DNA of 64,000 nt from Alphaproteobacteria bacterium. GTDB lineage: Bacteria > Pseudomonadota > Alphaproteobacteria > Rhizobiales > Rhizobiaceae. How positions within the stretch are numbered: position 1 is the stretch's first letter; each line of letters begins with the position of its first letter. The notes beneath the pieces were generated by a model. That model searched no databases and was not told the DNA's origin. It worked only from the letters and a program-made list of their open reading frames with translations. Below, piece by piece: positions 27,601 to 36,620 of this stretch. The stretch spans positions 1 through 64,000 of the forward strand of contig JANSYK010000002.1 in NCBI GenBank assembly GCA_024742485.1. The letters run 5' to 3'. The position numbers were made by a program, and so were the translations under genes.

Positions 27601-28176
27601 TCAAATCAGGTGCTTGATCCGGTTCTTTTCGCGCTTGTCGAAAGCCTGCTGCGCCCGAAGGTGGCGCCGTTTCAGCGACTTGATCCGCGCATCCACCCTG
27701 CGACGCAATTCGGCGCACCCGCGTGACGACGCCATTTTCTTCAGGCTCGACTTCATCCGACGGGCGTAGTCGCGGGCGATCTTTTCATGGACGCCCTCAT
27801 GATAGCGCACATAACTGGAAAAACGGCGCCATGCACCGGATACTTTGCCATTGGCCGGTTTCGAGCCGCGCCATTTCGGCACGGTCAGAACGACATGAAG
27901 ACCAATTTCGGCGGAGGTAACACGGCAGACGCCCTTGCTTTCGGCGAGCTTGTAGACTGGATAGAATGAAATAACGGCCAGCCCGTATGCACTGCCGCCC
28001 TTGGGCCCCCTGCGGCGTATATCCCGCTTCAGATCCGCTCGTGTCTCGCCATGGACCGTATAGCTGCGCTTGTCGATTTGCGTTCCGGTGACCGCACAGC
28101 CGGCAAGAAAAATGACCGCCAAACCGGCTGTCAGACCTGCAATGATTCGATTGATAGCAGCCAATCGACGCGACAT
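27601..28176 (-). CDS. DUF922 lipoprotein, putative Zn-dependent protease
   Basis: 191 residues. A lipoprotein signal peptide with lipobox FLAGC (Cys at about 27) directs it to the periplasm or outer membrane. The DUF922 domain follows; its metal motif HExxH appears as HEGVH (about residue 125) in YHEGVHEKIARDYARRM. The C-terminus is strongly basic. It converges on acnA and is separated from it by the acnA terminator. Confidence 0.82.
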   Translation of the reverse strand: MSRRLAAINRIIAGLTAGLAVIFLAGCAVTGTQIDKRSYTVHGETRADLKRDIRRRGPKGGSAYGLAVISFYPVYKLAESKGVCRVTSAEIGLHVVLTVPKWRGSKPANGKVSGAWRRFSSYVRYHEGVHEKIARDYARRMKSSLKKMASSRGCAELRRRVDARIKSLKRRHLRAQQAFDKREKNRIKHLI

Positions 28177-28320
28177 GTCTCATCCCCCAAGCCAATTCCA
28201 GCGCATTATTGGGGGTTTTGCAACCGGCGGCCGATGTTGCGGTCAAAGGCCATGATGGTGTGGTGCCATGCCGATTGGCGCACGATGGGTCATGGATTCG
28301 AAAGACTGACCAAAAGGCGA

Positions 28321-28345
28321 AAGGCCGGCATCGCCGGCCTTTTCC
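28321..28345 (-). terminator. Hairpin terminator after the MBL-fold hydrolase
   Basis: AAGGCCGGC (28321-28329) and GCCGGCCTT (28333-28341) form a 9-bp stem with a 3-base loop, flanked by T-rich DNA on the plus strand and a broken T-tract on the minus strand. It lies 26 bases beyond the hydrolase stop. Confidence 0.6.
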
Positions 28346-28366
28346 TTTTCCAGTGTCGATTTGTTC

Positions 28367-29335
28367 CTAGAGATGCATCTGATAGGACGCCGGGACATAA
28401 CGGTATCCGTCTCCATCCACCGCGACGTAACCGACAGCCGGAAACGGCATGTGATATCCGACAAACGGAATCTTGTCCGAGGCCAGCATGCCCAGCACGG
28501 ACCTGCGTGTCGCGGCTGCCGCTTCCTTGTCCATGTCGAAGCGAACCTCCCATTCGGGGCGCGCAAGCGACCAGACATAATGGTTGGCCGTGTCCGCCGC
28601 CAGCAGAAGCTGGTGTCCGTCGCTCTCAAGCATGTAGATGGTGTGACCCGGCGTATGACCATGCGCGTTCATGGCGGTGACGCCTGATGTGACCGAACCG
28701 CCATCGTCCAGAAATGTCATCTTTTCCGCAAGCGGCTTGACGTTTTTGGCCATGAGCTTCGTCACGCCATTCGCTTCCGTGTCCATGGCGGCCCAGAAAT
28801 CATACTCCTTTTGGGCCGTGACATAGCGCGCATTGGGGAATGCGGGAGCCCCGCCTTCCATCAGGCCGCCAATATGGTCGGGATGCATATGCGTGATGAC
28901 GACGATATCAACCTGTTCAGGCGTGTATCCTGCGTTGCCGAGCGCTGATCGCATGTTGCCGCGCCCCGGACGGCCGCCTTCGCCGACACCCGTGTCGAAC
29001 AGGACCAGTTCGTTGCCGGTATTGACGAGGGTCGGTGTAAAATAGGCCTTGAAGGAATCGGTCGGTATGAAATTGTCGTCGGAATGCGCGACGAACGCGT
29101 TTGGTTCGACGTTCATGCCGAATGTCTTTTGAGGCTCACCGACGGTTACAGCACCATCCAGAAGCGTATTGACCTCGAAATCACCGACAGCGTAGCGGGC
29201 GACAGGTGCCGTCATTGGCCCTTGCTTTTCCGCGGCCGCGAATGCGACGTTTGAGGAGGCAAAACCTGCCCCCGCGACAGCAGCGCCGGCGCCCAGAAGC
29301 GCAGCCCGGCGTGTTATTTCCACCTTGATAGTCAT
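28367..29335 (-). CDS. Tat-exported metallo-beta-lactamase-fold hydrolase
   Basis: 322 residues. The N-terminus is a twin-arginine-type signal (EITRRAALLGAGAAVAGAGF) with cleavage near AFA. The MBL domain has THMHPDHIGGL (HxHxDH, about 128-133), HGHTPGHT and AADTANHYV with later ligands. It resembles periplasmic quorum-quenching-lactonase or arylsulfatase-like MBL hydrolases; the substrate is unknown. ATG 29335 has GGAGG upstream. It faces away from the LytTR gene and ends at a hairpin terminator. Confidence 0.88.
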   Translation of the reverse strand: MTIKVEITRRAALLGAGAAVAGAGFASSNVAFAAAEKQGPMTAPVARYAVGDFEVNTLLDGAVTVGEPQKTFGMNVEPNAFVAHSDDNFIPTDSFKAYFTPTLVNTGNELVLFDTGVGEGGRPGRGNMRSALGNAGYTPEQVDIVVITHMHPDHIGGLMEGGAPAFPNARYVTAQKEYDFWAAMDTEANGVTKLMAKNVKPLAEKMTFLDDGGSVTSGVTAMNAHGHTPGHTIYMLESDGHQLLLAADTANHYVWSLARPEWEVRFDMDKEAAAATRRSVLGMLASDKIPFVGYHMPFPAVGYVAVDGDGYRYVPASYQMHL

Positions 29336-29619
29336 GTTCAACCTCCAGAAAGATTCCAAAAAACCGTTCGCACGAGCCGTTTTTCCGCACACAAATCCCT
29401 CTCAGGCGAGATGGCACGACCCGGTTCACGCTGGTAAAGTGGCGCAGGGCGGACAAAAGAAAAGGTACACATTCTTCAAGCGAGATTTTTTTCGCGACTT
29501 CTCGGACAGTCTGTGAACGCACATTTGTCCCATATTATTGAATGGGTTAGGATGGACGAAATTCATGCTTCTTGAATGACCAGCCCTTTTGACTGTTCCC
29601 GCGAAATTGAACATTTGTG

Positions 29620-30549
29620 ATGATCCGAACCCACGCCGCTCAGACTTCGTTTCTCACACTGGCAGCGGCCTGGCTGTTGGCCGCCACACAGATCCAGCGG
29701 CCCGAAGGTTGGTCCCTTGCCGGTCTCTATGGCTATTGGACCGTCCGTATCATGATCGAGGCAGGCCTTTTCGTCGCCTTTGCCGAGCTGATCGGCCGCC
29801 TCCCGGGCCTCAAGCCAAGAATCCTTCTGACCGCATTTCTGGCGGCGATTGTGAGTCTCGTGCCGTTTGCGTTGTCAATCACCGCAATGGACCTCATCCT
29901 TGGATTGCCGGAGCTTGGCGGGTCAGTCTCATTTGACAATGCACAAGACGGCGCATCAGCCGGACAATCAGCGGCTGACAGCAGGGTTGGCTCCTTTTTT
30001 CGGGAGATTTTGTACCTCTCCGACAATCATCTCGCACTGTGCTTGATTCTGACCGCTCCAAAGCTATTCGAAGCTTTCAGGCAGACCGGATTGACCCGGG
30101 GCTTTGATCCCGCGCGGACGGAAACGCCTGCAGATGACGATCCGAGCGACACGCCGCACGAACCCGATCCGGTGAATGCTGCGAACCGCTCGACCGAAAC
30201 GGGATATTTGCGGCACCTCGACCATCCACTCAACGGCAACCTCCTGCGCATTGAGGCACAGGAGCATTACGTCCGTCTGATCAGTGATCTGGAAAGCCGG
30301 ATGGTGCTTTACCGTTTCAACGACATCGTCGCCGAACTACCGGACCGGCTGGGTATGCAGGTCCATCGAAGTCACTGGGTGGCATTTGCTGCGGTTGAAA
30401 GTCTCCACCGCGACAGCGGCCGCCAGTGGCTCAACGTGACGGATGGATCGAAAATTCCGGTCAGCCGAAAATACTCGGAAGATGTTCGCTCGCGGTTCGG
30501 ATCAATGGAGCCGGATACCAAAGGGACGGTCGATGAACCGCACATATGA
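29620..30549 (+). CDS. Membrane-bound LytTR-family transcriptional regulator
   Basis: 309 residues. Four hydrophobic segments occupy the first ~150 residues (around FLTLAAAWLLAATQI, IMIEAGLFVAFAELI, ILLTAFLAAIVSLVPFALSI and the region before FEAFRQTGL). A linker follows, and a C-terminal LytTR DNA-binding domain: LLRIEAQEHYVRLI, DRLGMQVHRSHWVAFAAVES, KIPVSRKYSEDVRSRF. It would act as a one-component membrane sensor that binds DNA. ATG 29620 is preferred over GTG 29617. Targets are not evident. Confidence 0.85.
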   Translation: MIRTHAAQTSFLTLAAAWLLAATQIQRPEGWSLAGLYGYWTVRIMIEAGLFVAFAELIGRLPGLKPRILLTAFLAAIVSLVPFALSITAMDLILGLPELGGSVSFDNAQDGASAGQSAADSRVGSFFREILYLSDNHLALCLILTAPKLFEAFRQTGLTRGFDPARTETPADDDPSDTPHEPDPVNAANRSTETGYLRHLDHPLNGNLLRIEAQEHYVRLISDLESRMVLYRFNDIVAELPDRLGMQVHRSHWVAFAAVESLHRDSGRQWLNVTDGSKIPVSRKYSEDVRSRFGSMEPDTKGTVDEPHI

Positions 30550-30876
30550 AACTCCATTGGCAAGACAATGAGACACCGTTGATTGAAAGTCGGATCACCT
30601 TCGTTGACAGGCGAACTTTCAGGGCCGCTATTCGTTTCTGAGATAAGTCTGCCCTGGGTCAAGATCTGCCGCACGCATACCCCCATTTAGAGCGGTAGGG
30701 AGTGCAAAAGCGGCCTTTGGCGGAACGGCGAGAATATGCCAGTGCCGCCATTGGTTGCGTCTGCGGCGAATGGCCGGTCCGAGCCCAAACCTACGAGATT
30801 GCTGCGGTGCCGCGAATGTCCGCACTGACGCGAGCACGGCTCTCCCTTGAACCGAGCTCGCTGCTTGTTGAGCTTG
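30550..30876. other. Non-coding or decayed region between the LytTR and hydrolase genes
   Basis: No intact gene is visible. The stretch around 30700-30800 (GCGGCCTTTGGCGGAACGG and following) resembles, from memory, decayed filler sequence common in Rhodobacteraceae intergenic regions. I cannot confirm this without a search. Confidence 0.4.
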
Positions 30877-31845
30877 CTACTTGGTTTCGATTGTCGCCAA
30901 GCCTTCGCCCTTTGACTGCAGCACATCCACGGTCTGTTGCCAGCTTTGTTCATCGCGATATAGCTGGGAGAGCAAGAAAGCTGCGGTTGCCCTCTGCACG
31001 ACAGCCAATCGATCAGGGTCTTCGTCACTGGTTTCCTTGGCATCGTATCCGGCGATTCCGCCGAGACCGTGTTTGCCGCCCACGAGGCTCAGCAAATGCT
31101 TCGCACCAGGGCCATCCTCGGAGGCGGCCCGGTACCATTCCGCACCGCGAACAGTCATGAACGGGTTCACATCTTCGTCGCCAACGACGGCAAGTGCGGG
31201 TGTCGATAGATGGGAGTAATCCGGGTTGAGTTCGGAGAAGTGCTCGCGCGCGAAGTCGCTCAGATTATCTCCGCCGCGGCCGGGAGGCGCGAGGAGAACG
31301 CCGGTCTTGATCCGAGGCTCGATGACATTGACGTCCGTATCCTGCGGATTCTTCGGATCTGTCAATCGCGCGCCGAGCAACATGCCAACGGTCTGACCGC
31401 CCATGGAGTGGCCGACAGCGGCGATACGATCACGGTCAAGGCGCCCCGCAAGCAGCGGTGTTTTCCGTTCAATCTCGCCCAGTTGATCGATGATGTGCTT
31501 TATTTCATCAATCCGAATCCGCCAGAACAGCGGTGCCCCCGTCAGTTCGTGGGGCAAACCGCCGACCTTTGAGTTTGCGTGCGTGGGCTGGATGACCACG
31601 AAACCTTGGCCTGCAAGATGCGATGCCAAAGGACCGTATCCGTCCTTCGAGGAAAGGTAGAGTGAGGGTCCATCGCCATGCGACAGGAGGAGGATTGGCA
31701 AGGCAGTATCCGCAATGGGTGCCGTGATCCGTATTTCGATCGGTTGGGGCCGGAACGGCGCGTCGAGTATCACTGGATCGATGGAGATGGTTTGTACAGG
31801 TTGTCGCGATGGCAGGTGGCGCGCCTTGTCGATGAGATTGTTCAT
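30877..31845 (-). CDS. Alpha/beta-hydrolase (dienelactone hydrolase / PAF-acetylhydrolase-like)
   Basis: 322 residues. The nucleophile elbow is AVGHSMGGQT (Ser at about 150), the early strand is LPILLLSHGDGPSLYLSS, and a candidate acid and histidine lie in VVGDEDVNPF and GGKHGLGG. The substrate is unknown; related proteins are esterases or lipases. ATG 31845 follows AAGGAC. It is divergent from a TetR gene, and the shared 157-bp region holds three operators, one inside the putative promoter of this gene. Confidence 0.85.
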   Translation of the reverse strand: MNNLIDKARHLPSRQPVQTISIDPVILDAPFRPQPIEIRITAPIADTALPILLLSHGDGPSLYLSSKDGYGPLASHLAGQGFVVIQPTHANSKVGGLPHELTGAPLFWRIRIDEIKHIIDQLGEIERKTPLLAGRLDRDRIAAVGHSMGGQTVGMLLGARLTDPKNPQDTDVNVIEPRIKTGVLLAPPGRGGDNLSDFAREHFSELNPDYSHLSTPALAVVGDEDVNPFMTVRGAEWYRAASEDGPGAKHLLSLVGGKHGLGGIAGYDAKETSDEDPDRLAVVQRATAAFLLSQLYRDEQSWQQTVDVLQSKGEGLATIETK

Positions 31846-31902
31846 GGTGTCGTCCTTTTTCGGGTTTTCAGGAAGGCTTGGATCGACTAATTGTTGGTAA
31901 AC

Positions 31903-31969
31903 GGAACGATGTTCCGAAGACATATATGGAACAATGTTCCGTTTATGTCAATAACTGGAGCGATGTTCC
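31903..31969. promoter_or_regulatory. Three TetR-type operators and overlapping promoter for the hydrolase
   Basis: GGAACGATGTTCC (31903-31915), GGAACAATGTTCC (31928-31940) and GGAGCGATGTTCC (31957-31969) are near-identical dyads (GGAAC-3-GTTCC). On the minus strand TTGACA (31946-31951) and an ATATAT box (31922-31927) are 18 bp apart, so the middle operator fills the spacer of a good sigma-70 promoter. Repression of both the hydrolase and the divergent TetR gene is the simplest reading. Confidence 0.78.
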
Positions 31970-32002
31970 GGATTTGGCGATTACCGAAAACCAGGGCGTG
32001 CA

Positions 32003-32584
32003 ATGAAGGAAGCGAAGACCAAGCCTGAGACCGAGCGGCCGTTGCGGGCGGATGCGCAGCGCAATGAAGATGCCGTGCTTCAAGCAGCAAAGGAGGTTTT
32101 CCTGCAGTCAGGCGTGGATGCGCCCGTCCGCGAGGTGGCGAAGCTGGCCGGCGTCGGGGTTGGCACTCTCTATCGACGTTTCCCGAAGCGATCCGACCTG
32201 ATAAAAGCAGTGTTTCGCAGGGAGATCGACTCTTGCGCCGATGCCGCACAAGCCTTGTCGGAAAAACTCGACCCGGGCGAGGCCGTTTCAGAATGGCTGA
32301 TGCTGTATGCCGACTTCATGGGAACCAAGAAGGGGTTGGCAACGGCGCTCCACTCCGGAGATGACGCCTATGCAGAGTTGCCCGGTTACTTTCGCGAGCG
32401 GTTTGAGCCAACATTGGCTGAGCTGCTGCGTCGTGCCGCTGATAGGGGCGAAATCCGCACCGACATCAAACCCTATGACCTGTTGCGCGCGATTGGAAAC
32501 CTGTCGATGGCAGAGGGCGATGACTCAGACGCGCATGTGAAACAGATGGTGTCCTTGATGATCGGCGGTTTACTGAAGTGCTGA
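32003..32584 (+). CDS. TetR/AcrR-family repressor
   Basis: 193 residues. The HTH is LQAAKEVFLQSGVDAPVREV with AGVGVGTLYRRFPKRSDLI; the C-terminal ligand domain includes the TetR_C motif region FEPTLAELLRRAADRGEIRTDI. It is divergent from the alpha/beta-hydrolase gene with three operators between them, so it most probably represses that gene and itself, with a hydrophobic or aromatic inducer. Confidence 0.92.
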   Translation: MKEAKTKPETERPLRADAQRNEDAVLQAAKEVFLQSGVDAPVREVAKLAGVGVGTLYRRFPKRSDLIKAVFRREIDSCADAAQALSEKLDPGEAVSEWLMLYADFMGTKKGLATALHSGDDAYAELPGYFRERFEPTLAELLRRAADRGEIRTDIKPYDLLRAIGNLSMAEGDDSDAHVKQMVSLMIGGLLKC

Positions 32585-32942
32585 TCGTCAACCATCCGTT
32601 CGTCGCCTAACGAAACACCATGAAAGTTGGGTGTAGATGAGGCTTCTTTTCTGTCGCAATTCAGCAAAATCGGACATCGGTGCAGCGCGAGCGGATGCCC
32701 GCTTCGTCCGCAGAGCAGTAGTTGGTGCCGCCTGCCGTGTTCGCTCTCGCAGCGGATGTCAGCTTTGAGCACAATGTGCAAGATGCTGCGCGGTGAACGC
32801 ACGACAGTGAAGCGCGAATAGGAGACCATTATCATGGTGACCCCGCCCTACTGCTGCCTTGTGTATTGGGCTGGAGACTGTTCGTCGCAGTTCGAAATCA
32901 ATCGGGAGCTGATCTCGCACGCCATGAATCCTGGGGAGCACC
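32585..32942. other. Intergenic region without a supported gene
   Basis: Only short open frames are present, including one of about 48 codons from ATG 32834 that would overlap the LysR 3' end and resembles nothing I know. The segment around 32680-32740 (GATGCCCGCTTCGTCCGC) looks like decayed filler sequence. Confidence 0.4.
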
Positions 32943-33866
32943 TCACTCGCTGGTTGCCACAGTATCGCCAGCCAAAATAGCAGGTAATTCTTGCTTCAAA
33001 AAATCAAGAAAGGCCTCAAGCGCCGGTGGAATGCCTCGGCGCGATGGCATCAACAAGCTGATCTGTGGGCAACCCGCTGTCCAACCGGGCAAGGCGCGCA
33101 CAAGTGTTCCGGCAGCGACCTCTGGTCGGCAGACGTAGGACGGCAAAGCGGCAAGCCCCAACGACAGAGCCGCACCGTTTTTGAGCGTCGACATATCATC
33201 ACTGGCAAAACGCACTCGGCAAGGGACTGACGCGGTTTGCCCATCACCGTCGGTCAGCAGCCATTGGTGCGTTGCTGCGGGCCGACCAAGGACCAGGGCC
33301 TGTCGATCGGCCAGCGCGCCCGGATCACCAGATTGATCCAAGGTCTCATGGTATTCAGGCGAACAGAACAGGTGCCATTCTACACGCGCCAGTCGCACTT
33401 GGATCAAGCTCGAGTCTGGCAGCGTGTCCATATGCCCCCGGATTGCGACGTCGATCCCGCCTTTGATCAAGTCCTCCATCTGGTTTGAGGCCCGCTGCAC
33501 CACCTTCACGCTGCGATTATCTTGCAAGAAGCGCGGCAGGATCTGATCGAGGCCAAATTGCGCCATTCCCACCGAACAGGACACCACCACGGTCCCTTCG
33601 ATCGTGTTGGTTTTGCGGCGGACGGCGGTTTCGGCGATGTCAAACCGGGCCAAGGCGTCCTGGGCGTGGCGAAAGTATTCCTCACCAATTTCTGTCGTGG
33701 TGACGATGCGCGATGTGCGTTGCAACAGGCGCACGCCAAGGTCATCCTCAAGCTGCCGCACACGGCGGCTGAGCCTTGATTTGGGGATGTTCAGCGCCCG
33801 CGCCGCGGCGGAAAAACCGCCCTTTTCAACGACCTGAACAAAATAGAAGGCGTCATTGAGGTCCAT
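32943..33866 (-). CDS. LysR-family regulator of the pirin cassette
   Basis: 307 residues. The winged HTH is FYFVQVVEKGGFSAAARALN, then IPKSRLSRRVRQLEDDLGVRLLQRTSR, followed by an effector domain. It is divergent from the pirin gene. In the 110-bp gap, AGAAC-5-GTTCT at 33895-33909 is a dyad suited to a LysR box. It probably activates the pirin, isochorismatase and NmrA genes in response to redox or electrophile stress; the trigger is inference. Confidence 0.92.
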   Translation of the reverse strand: MDLNDAFYFVQVVEKGGFSAAARALNIPKSRLSRRVRQLEDDLGVRLLQRTSRIVTTTEIGEEYFRHAQDALARFDIAETAVRRKTNTIEGTVVVSCSVGMAQFGLDQILPRFLQDNRSVKVVQRASNQMEDLIKGGIDVAIRGHMDTLPDSSLIQVRLARVEWHLFCSPEYHETLDQSGDPGALADRQALVLGRPAATHQWLLTDGDGQTASVPCRVRFASDDMSTLKNGAALSLGLAALPSYVCRPEVAAGTLVRALPGWTAGCPQISLLMPSRRGIPPALEAFLDFLKQELPAILAGDTVATSE

Positions 33867-33976
33867 GTGGGTCTCTCCCGATTGTCCTACTCATAGAACA
33901 ATAGGTTCTGATATTGACCGATTTTCGTTCAATTGTCTCGCTCATATTATCGATCCAACAAAAGCGAGAGACTGAC

Positions 33977-34843
33977 ATGAACACGCAAGATATCGACAAG
34001 CTCGCAGGCGTGCCCTGCGAAACCCATGCACAAAGTGACGGTCGCGAGATCACCATCGGCGACGGCTTTGAGACCCAAAGCTACACGCACACAGACTTCC
34101 GCGGGCTGATGGACCCGCTGATCATGGTGGATCACTTCGTCATGACGCAGCCGACGTTCGGGACACATGCCCATGCGGGGCTGTCTGCAGTTACGGTCAT
34201 GTTCGAGGACAGCGAGGGCGCGTTTCGCAACCGCGATTCCCTTGGCAATGACCTCGATCTGGCGCCAGGTGATCTCTATTGGTTCAAAGCCGCGCGTGGA
34301 GCCATTCACAATGAGGCAACCCGCCCCGGCGCAAGGACCCACGCCTTGCAGGTCTTCGTCAACTTGCCCGCAGAGCACCGGCATGACGCCCCCTCAGCAT
34401 TTCACGTCGCGGCTGCGGACATCCCAAGGCTTGCAGGCGATGGGGCCGCTGCGCGGCTCGTCCTTGGTGAAGGGGGCGGTCTCAAGGGCGCTGTTGCGCC
34501 GGATATCTCGCTGACGCTGCTTGATATCGACATACAGGCCGGTGGTCAGTTCACACATTCCGGCGACAAGGACCACCACGCCTGGATCCTTGCCGTCCAA
34601 GGCACCACCACCGTGACGTGGACCGCAGGGTCTGCCGATCTGCAGCCCGGCAAGGCCATCGCATTCGCCGATGCCACGGACATTTCATTTTCCTCGAAAG
34701 AGGGCGCCCATGTCGTCCTGTTCCGGGGCCAACCCCTTCGCCAGGCGTTTGTCCAAAGAGGCCCATACGCCATGGGCAACGCGGCAGAGCTTGACGAAAT
34801 CGAGGCGGCCTATCGTTCCGGTCGCCTCGGATCCATTGGCTGA
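33977..34843 (+). CDS. Pirin-family bicupin
   Basis: 288 residues. The N-terminal cupin has LMDPLIMVDHFVMTQPTFGT followed by HAHAGLSAVTVMFEDSEG and LYWFKAARGAIHNEA. The metal-binding histidines of pirin (HxH and a later H/E) are recognisable in HAHAG and IHNE. The C-terminal pirin_C-like part is degenerate (FRGQPLRQAFVQRGPYAMGN). Some pirins are quercetinase-like dioxygenases, others are redox sensors. ATG 33977 has GAGAG upstream. It is first in a plus-strand cassette with isochorismatase and NmrA genes. Confidence 0.87.
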   Translation: MNTQDIDKLAGVPCETHAQSDGREITIGDGFETQSYTHTDFRGLMDPLIMVDHFVMTQPTFGTHAHAGLSAVTVMFEDSEGAFRNRDSLGNDLDLAPGDLYWFKAARGAIHNEATRPGARTHALQVFVNLPAEHRHDAPSAFHVAAADIPRLAGDGAAARLVLGEGGGLKGAVAPDISLTLLDIDIQAGGQFTHSGDKDHHAWILAVQGTTTVTWTAGSADLQPGKAIAFADATDISFSSKEGAHVVLFRGQPLRQAFVQRGPYAMGNAAELDEIEAAYRSGRLGSIG

Positions 34844-34883
34844 AATCAACACCACTGAAGACCCATTCAGAAAGGAGAAAATC

Positions 34884-35498
34884 ATGACCCATTTGTACAA
34901 CCCCGAACCGCTGACCCGTGACAATGCCGCCGTCGTATTTGTCGACAATCAGGTCGGGCTGATGACTGGCATCCGCGACTACTCGATTGCGGATCTCAAA
35001 CACAATATCGTCGGCCTGGCCAAGTCTGCAAAGGCTCTCGGTCTGCCGATTGTCACAACCACCACCTCGTCACAGACACTCTGGGGGCCTGCCATTCCCG
35101 AGCTGCAAGAGGCTCTGCCAGAACAGACGTTCATCGACCGGACCACCGTCAATGCCTGGGATGACCCACGGGTGGAAGAGGCCATTCGCGCAACCGGGCG
35201 GAGCAAACTGATCTTTGCCGGCCTTTCCCTTGAGGTCTGTGCAGCCTTCCCCGCGATGCGGGCTGTACGCGAAGGGTTCGAGGCCTACATCGCCGTGGAT
35301 GCCAGCGGGACCTTCAACATGACAAAGCGCGAGACCGCCTTGGTCCGTTTGACCCAAGCCGGCGTGGTCGTCGCGGATGGTGCCAGCTTGATGATCGAAA
35401 TCCTCGCGGACAATGCGAGCAATCAGGCCGGTGACGTCTACGGCGCCCTGGGTATGGATTGGTCGATCCTTGTTAGCCAAGTCCGCGAGAGCGCTTAA
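34884..35498 (+). CDS. Isochorismatase-family (YcaC-like) cysteine hydrolase
   Basis: 204 residues. The catalytic triad positions are Asp in VVFVDNQVGLM, Lys near the middle (GRSKLIFAGL) and Cys in LSLEVCAAFPAMRA. The sequence is closer to YcaC-type hydrolases of unknown substrate than to true isochorismatases. AAAGGAG upstream supports ATG 34884; the open frame continues left to 34671 but overlaps the pirin gene. It is part of the LysR-controlled cassette. Confidence 0.9.
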   Translation: MTHLYNPEPLTRDNAAVVFVDNQVGLMTGIRDYSIADLKHNIVGLAKSAKALGLPIVTTTTSSQTLWGPAIPELQEALPEQTFIDRTTVNAWDDPRVEEAIRATGRSKLIFAGLSLEVCAAFPAMRAVREGFEAYIAVDASGTFNMTKRETALVRLTQAGVVVADGASLMIEILADNASNQAGDVYGALGMDWSILVSQVRESA

Positions 35499-35501
35499 CC
35501 A

Positions 35502-35651
35502 TGCAACGCGTCGCCCATATGCCGCGCCAACCGAGGCTGACACTCAAAGGGCACCCGCATCAGGGGTCGCAGATCCAATTCTACCTGATCTACGCCTCCT
35601 CGCTTTTCTGCTTGATGGCGTCGGGCTGGGCTGCGGCTTTGCACCTTTGAA
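35502..35651 (+). CDS. Possible 49-residue single-span membrane protein
   Basis: ATG 35502 opens a 49-codon frame with a basic N-terminus and one hydrophobic segment (IQFYLIYASSLFCLMASGWA). It fills the 229-bp gap between the isochorismatase and NmrA genes on the same strand. No strong ribosome site precedes it, and it could be a remnant of a longer gene. Confidence 0.28.
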
Positions 35652-35727
35652 ATCGGGTTGCCCGGTGCGGGGCACCCCATCTGACCGGCGCACTGAAAGC
35701 GTCTGACATTCAACATCGGAGATTACC

Positions 35728-36555
35728 ATGGCCAACCAACCTATCCTTGTCATCGGCGCCACCGGCAAAACCGGATCGCGCGTCGCTTCGAAACTCGAAG
35801 CGAAAGGCGTTGCTGTCCGGCGCGGTGCCCGCCACTCGGTCACCCCCTTCGACTGGGAAGACCCTGCCACCTGGGCCCCTGTCCTGAGCGGTGTGTCTAA
35901 AGCCTATGTCACCTATTTCCCGGACCTGGCCTTCCCCGGAGCCATCGAAAAGCTGGAAGCCTTTGCCAAGGTGGCCCTAGACACCGGTTTGCAGCACCTA
36001 GTGTTGCTCTCGGGCCGGGGGGAGCACTTCGCCAGCATGGGCGAAGAGGTCATTCGCAATTCCGGCATCGGGTTTACCATCGTGCGGTCGGCCTGGTTCG
36101 CGCAAAACTTCTCGGAGGGGTACCTGCGCGACCCGATCCTTGGCGGCGTGTTGCCCATGCCCGGCGGTGACATTGCGGAACCGATCATCGACATTGACGA
36201 TATCGCCGATGTGGTTGTCGCGGCATTGACCGAAGACAGGCATCTGGGCGAACGGTACGAAGTCACCGGGCCACGCCTGATGACCTTTGCGGAGATGGCT
36301 AAGGTGCTGACCACGACGCTAGGCCGCCCGATCCAGCACCTGCCAATCAGCTTTGAGGATTTCCACGCCAATGTCGCCGCCTCTGGCGATACATTCGTAG
36401 CCGATGTCTTCACTGCAATCGCGCGGGAAACGCTGGACGGGCGCAATGCCCATACAGCCGACGGGGTTGAGCGGGCCTTGGGCCGCAAACCGCGAGACTT
36501 CGCGGAATTTGCACAAACTGCGATGACCGCCGGTGCTTGGCCCAACGCGGCCTAA
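35728..36555 (+). CDS. NmrA-like NAD(P)-binding protein
   Basis: 275 residues with an N-terminal Rossmann motif ILVIGATGKTGSRVA (GxxGxxG) and NmrA/SDR-atypical features: LQHLVLLSGRGEHF, FTIVRSAWFAQNFSEG, IIDIDDIADVVVAAL, RYEVTGPRLMTFAEMA. Such proteins reduce quinones or sense NADP state; bacterial relatives are often called ergot-alkaloid-biosynthesis-like. Start ATG 35728 has a moderate purine-rich site (CGGAGAT) upstream. It is followed by the broken DUF1772 gene. Confidence 0.88.
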   Translation: MANQPILVIGATGKTGSRVASKLEAKGVAVRRGARHSVTPFDWEDPATWAPVLSGVSKAYVTYFPDLAFPGAIEKLEAFAKVALDTGLQHLVLLSGRGEHFASMGEEVIRNSGIGFTIVRSAWFAQNFSEGYLRDPILGGVLPMPGGDIAEPIIDIDDIADVVVAALTEDRHLGERYEVTGPRLMTFAEMAKVLTTTLGRPIQHLPISFEDFHANVAASGDTFVADVFTAIARETLDGRNAHTADGVERALGRKPRDFAEFAQTAMTAGAWPNAA

Positions 36556-36620
36556 GCCAACCTCACAATTGGGCAGGTGACAGACATAACCTGCCCATAC
36601 TTCGAAAAGGAGTGAATGAC

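Noticed and set aside
32834-32981. A 48-codon plus-strand gene before the LysR gene
   Set aside because: No ribosome site, overlap with the LysR 3' end and no recognisable sequence.
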